7,455 bases of DNA from Silvimonas sp. JCM 19000 (lineage in GTDB: Bacteria > Pseudomonadota > Gammaproteobacteria > Burkholderiales > Chitinibacteraceae): contig BBFD01000204.1 in the NCBI GenBank assembly GCA_001313065.1, positions 1-7,455 on the forward strand, read 5' to 3'. Numbering within the stretch: the stretch's first letter is position 1; every line of letters starts with the position of its first letter. Made by a program: the position numbers and the translations under genes. Below are positions 6,441 to 7,455 of the stretch, piece by piece. The notes beneath the pieces are model-generated. The model worked only from the letters and a program-made list of their open reading frames with translations, was not told the origin of the DNA and did no database searches.

Positions 6441-7455
6441 TTAGCGCACGCCGTACACCATGCGCCGCGCAAACCCGCGCCGCAGCGGCGCAATCTGGTC
6501 CAGCGCCAGCAAGCCCAGGCTGCGTGCATGCTTCAATGCCGGGTTCGGCCGATCAAACAGCGTAATCAAGGTATCGGTAAAGTGCGTTACGACGCCCGCA
6601 TCCTTGCGCCGTAAAGCGGCGTAGCGTTGCAGCATGTCGGCTTCGCCCAGCATGTGGTCGGGCGTGCCGGCCAGCACGTCGGCCAGCACCGCCGCGTCGC
6701 GCAGGCCCAGATTCAGACCTTGCCCCGCCACCGGATGCAGCGTTTGCGCCGCATTGCCGATCATCACCGTGCGTGGCGCATAAACGCGGTCGAGAGTCTT
6801 GAGCGCCAGCGGCCAGCTTTTGCGCGCACCCACGGCGCTGAAGCCATCCAGCCGCCCGGCAAAACGCTCGGCCACGGCCGCGATGAATGCCGCATCATCC
6901 AGCGCCAGACGGCTTTCCGCCTGCTCCGGGGTTTGCGTCCAGATCAACATGAAGTCTTCGCCAAACGGCAGCAGCGCAATCGGGCCATCGTCGGCAAAGC
7001 GTTCATAGGCGATGTGGCTGTGTGGCGTTTTGGGCGTCATGCGCGCCAGCACGGCGTGCTGGTTATACGGCCGTATGGTTTGCGTAACGCCATTAACCTG
7101 GTCGATCAGCTTGCCGCCATCGGCCAGTATGACCAGGCGTGCGGTCAATCCGGTTTCGCCGCTCGGGGTCTGCAGCGTCAATGCCGCGTAGCGTGACAAG
7201 GTCTGGATGCGGCTGACGCGGGTATTGGCAGCAATCTGCACACTGCCCGCGCACATTTGCTGCAGCGCATGTGCCGCCAGGGTTTCGTAGGGCACCACAA
7301 AGCCCAGCGCTGGCAGATTCAGTTCGTCCGCGTCCAGCTCGGTACGGCCAAGCGAGCCTTGCTGCGACACATGGACTTTATGGATGGCGGTGGGGGCCAG
7401 GCGGTCGCTCCACAAGCCCGATTCATCCAGCGCCTGGTAGCTGGCCCAGCTTAGC
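6441..7455 (-). CDS. ubiH: UbiH/VisC-type FAD monooxygenase of ubiquinone synthesis (N-terminus beyond the window)
   Basis: This is the only long gene without a frame break. The frame is open to the right edge, giving about 337 residues and lacking the N-terminal GxGxxG FAD motif. Visible family marks: LVILADGGK (DG motif, about 7109-7135), then AYERFADDGPIALLPFGEDF, SWPLAL, and the second FAD motif GNAAQTLHPVAGQGLNLGLRD (about 6697-6766), close to E. coli UbiH. The end LGLLALDQIAPLRRGFARR also fits. These flavoproteins hydroxylate the ring of ubiquinone precursors at the inner membrane; UbiH acts at C1 in E. coli, while UbiI and UbiF are relatives acting elsewhere. The match to UbiH is best, but ring position specificity is inferred. 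The stop is TAA at 6443-6441. Confidence 0.85.
   Translation of the reverse strand, partial: LSWASYQALDESGLWSDRLAPTAIHKVHVSQQGSLGRTELDADELNLPALGFVVPYETLAAHALQQMCAGSVQIAANTRVSRIQTLSRYAALTLQTPSGETGLTARLVILADGGKLIDQVNGVTQTIRPYNQHAVLARMTPKTPHSHIAYERFADDGPIALLPFGEDFMLIWTQTPEQAESRLALDDAAFIAAVAERFAGRLDGFSAVGARKSWPLALKTLDRVYAPRTVMIGNAAQTLHPVAGQGLNLGLRDAAVLADVLAGTPDHMLGEADMLQRYAALRRKDAGVVTHFTDTLITLFDRPNPALKHARSLGLLALDQIAPLRRGFARRMVYGVR

Noticed and set aside
6627..7196. Plus-strand open frame of 189 codons
   Set aside because: It is antisense to ubiH, whose motifs are unmistakable, and has no recognisable domain.

Overview
The base composition is GC-rich and the protein families present (a DedA-rhodanese fusion, a NudK-type Nudix hydrolase, MetR, UbiH, and a ferritin-like protein of a type I associate with betaproteobacteria) suggest a betaproteobacterial chromosome, possibly of the Neisseriales. 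The phylum-level call is fairly safe and the order-level call is a guess. No phage, plasmid, transposase, CRISPR, tRNA or rRNA signal was seen. This is ordinary chromosomal sequence of housekeeping and signalling genes.

Layout, left to right. (1) The 3' part of a DedA-rhodanese fusion gene (+, 1-759). (2) A short intergenic stretch with two hairpins, the second overlapping the ribosome binding site of the next gene. (3) A nudK-like Nudix hydrolase gene (+, 854-1442). (4) A promoter region followed by a methyl-accepting chemotaxis protein gene (+, 1602-3498). (5) A REPIN-like inverted pair of palindromes (3510-3601) between convergent genes. (6) A ferritin-like di-iron protein gene (-, 4438-3607). 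(7) A metR-type LysR regulator gene (-, 5587-4662). (8) A 313-base intergenic region with dyads and a perfect TATAAT. (9) A small stand-alone GAF-domain gene (+, 5901-6399). (10) A compact hairpin between convergent genes (6403-6423). (11) The 3' part of ubiH (-, from beyond 7455 to 6441).

The genes do not form one pathway. They touch membrane maintenance and sulfur transfer (DedA-rhodanese), nucleotide-sugar clean-up (NudK), chemotaxis or other taxis (MCP), iron or oxidation chemistry (ferritin-like), methionine regulation (MetR), small-molecule sensing (GAF) and ubiquinone synthesis (UbiH).

The dominant oddity is that six of the seven genes cannot be read in one frame. I count nine frame breaks in 7.5 kb. 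Five of them fall in A or T runs of seven or eight, and the other four look like loss of one base. Each break is repaired by a one- or two-base change that restores a recognisable protein, so the genes are annotated as CDS. Sequencing or assembly error is much more likely than nine true mutations. I did not find convincing evidence of a new biological system. The REPIN-like element and the hairpin in front of nudK are the most worthwhile non-coding signals.
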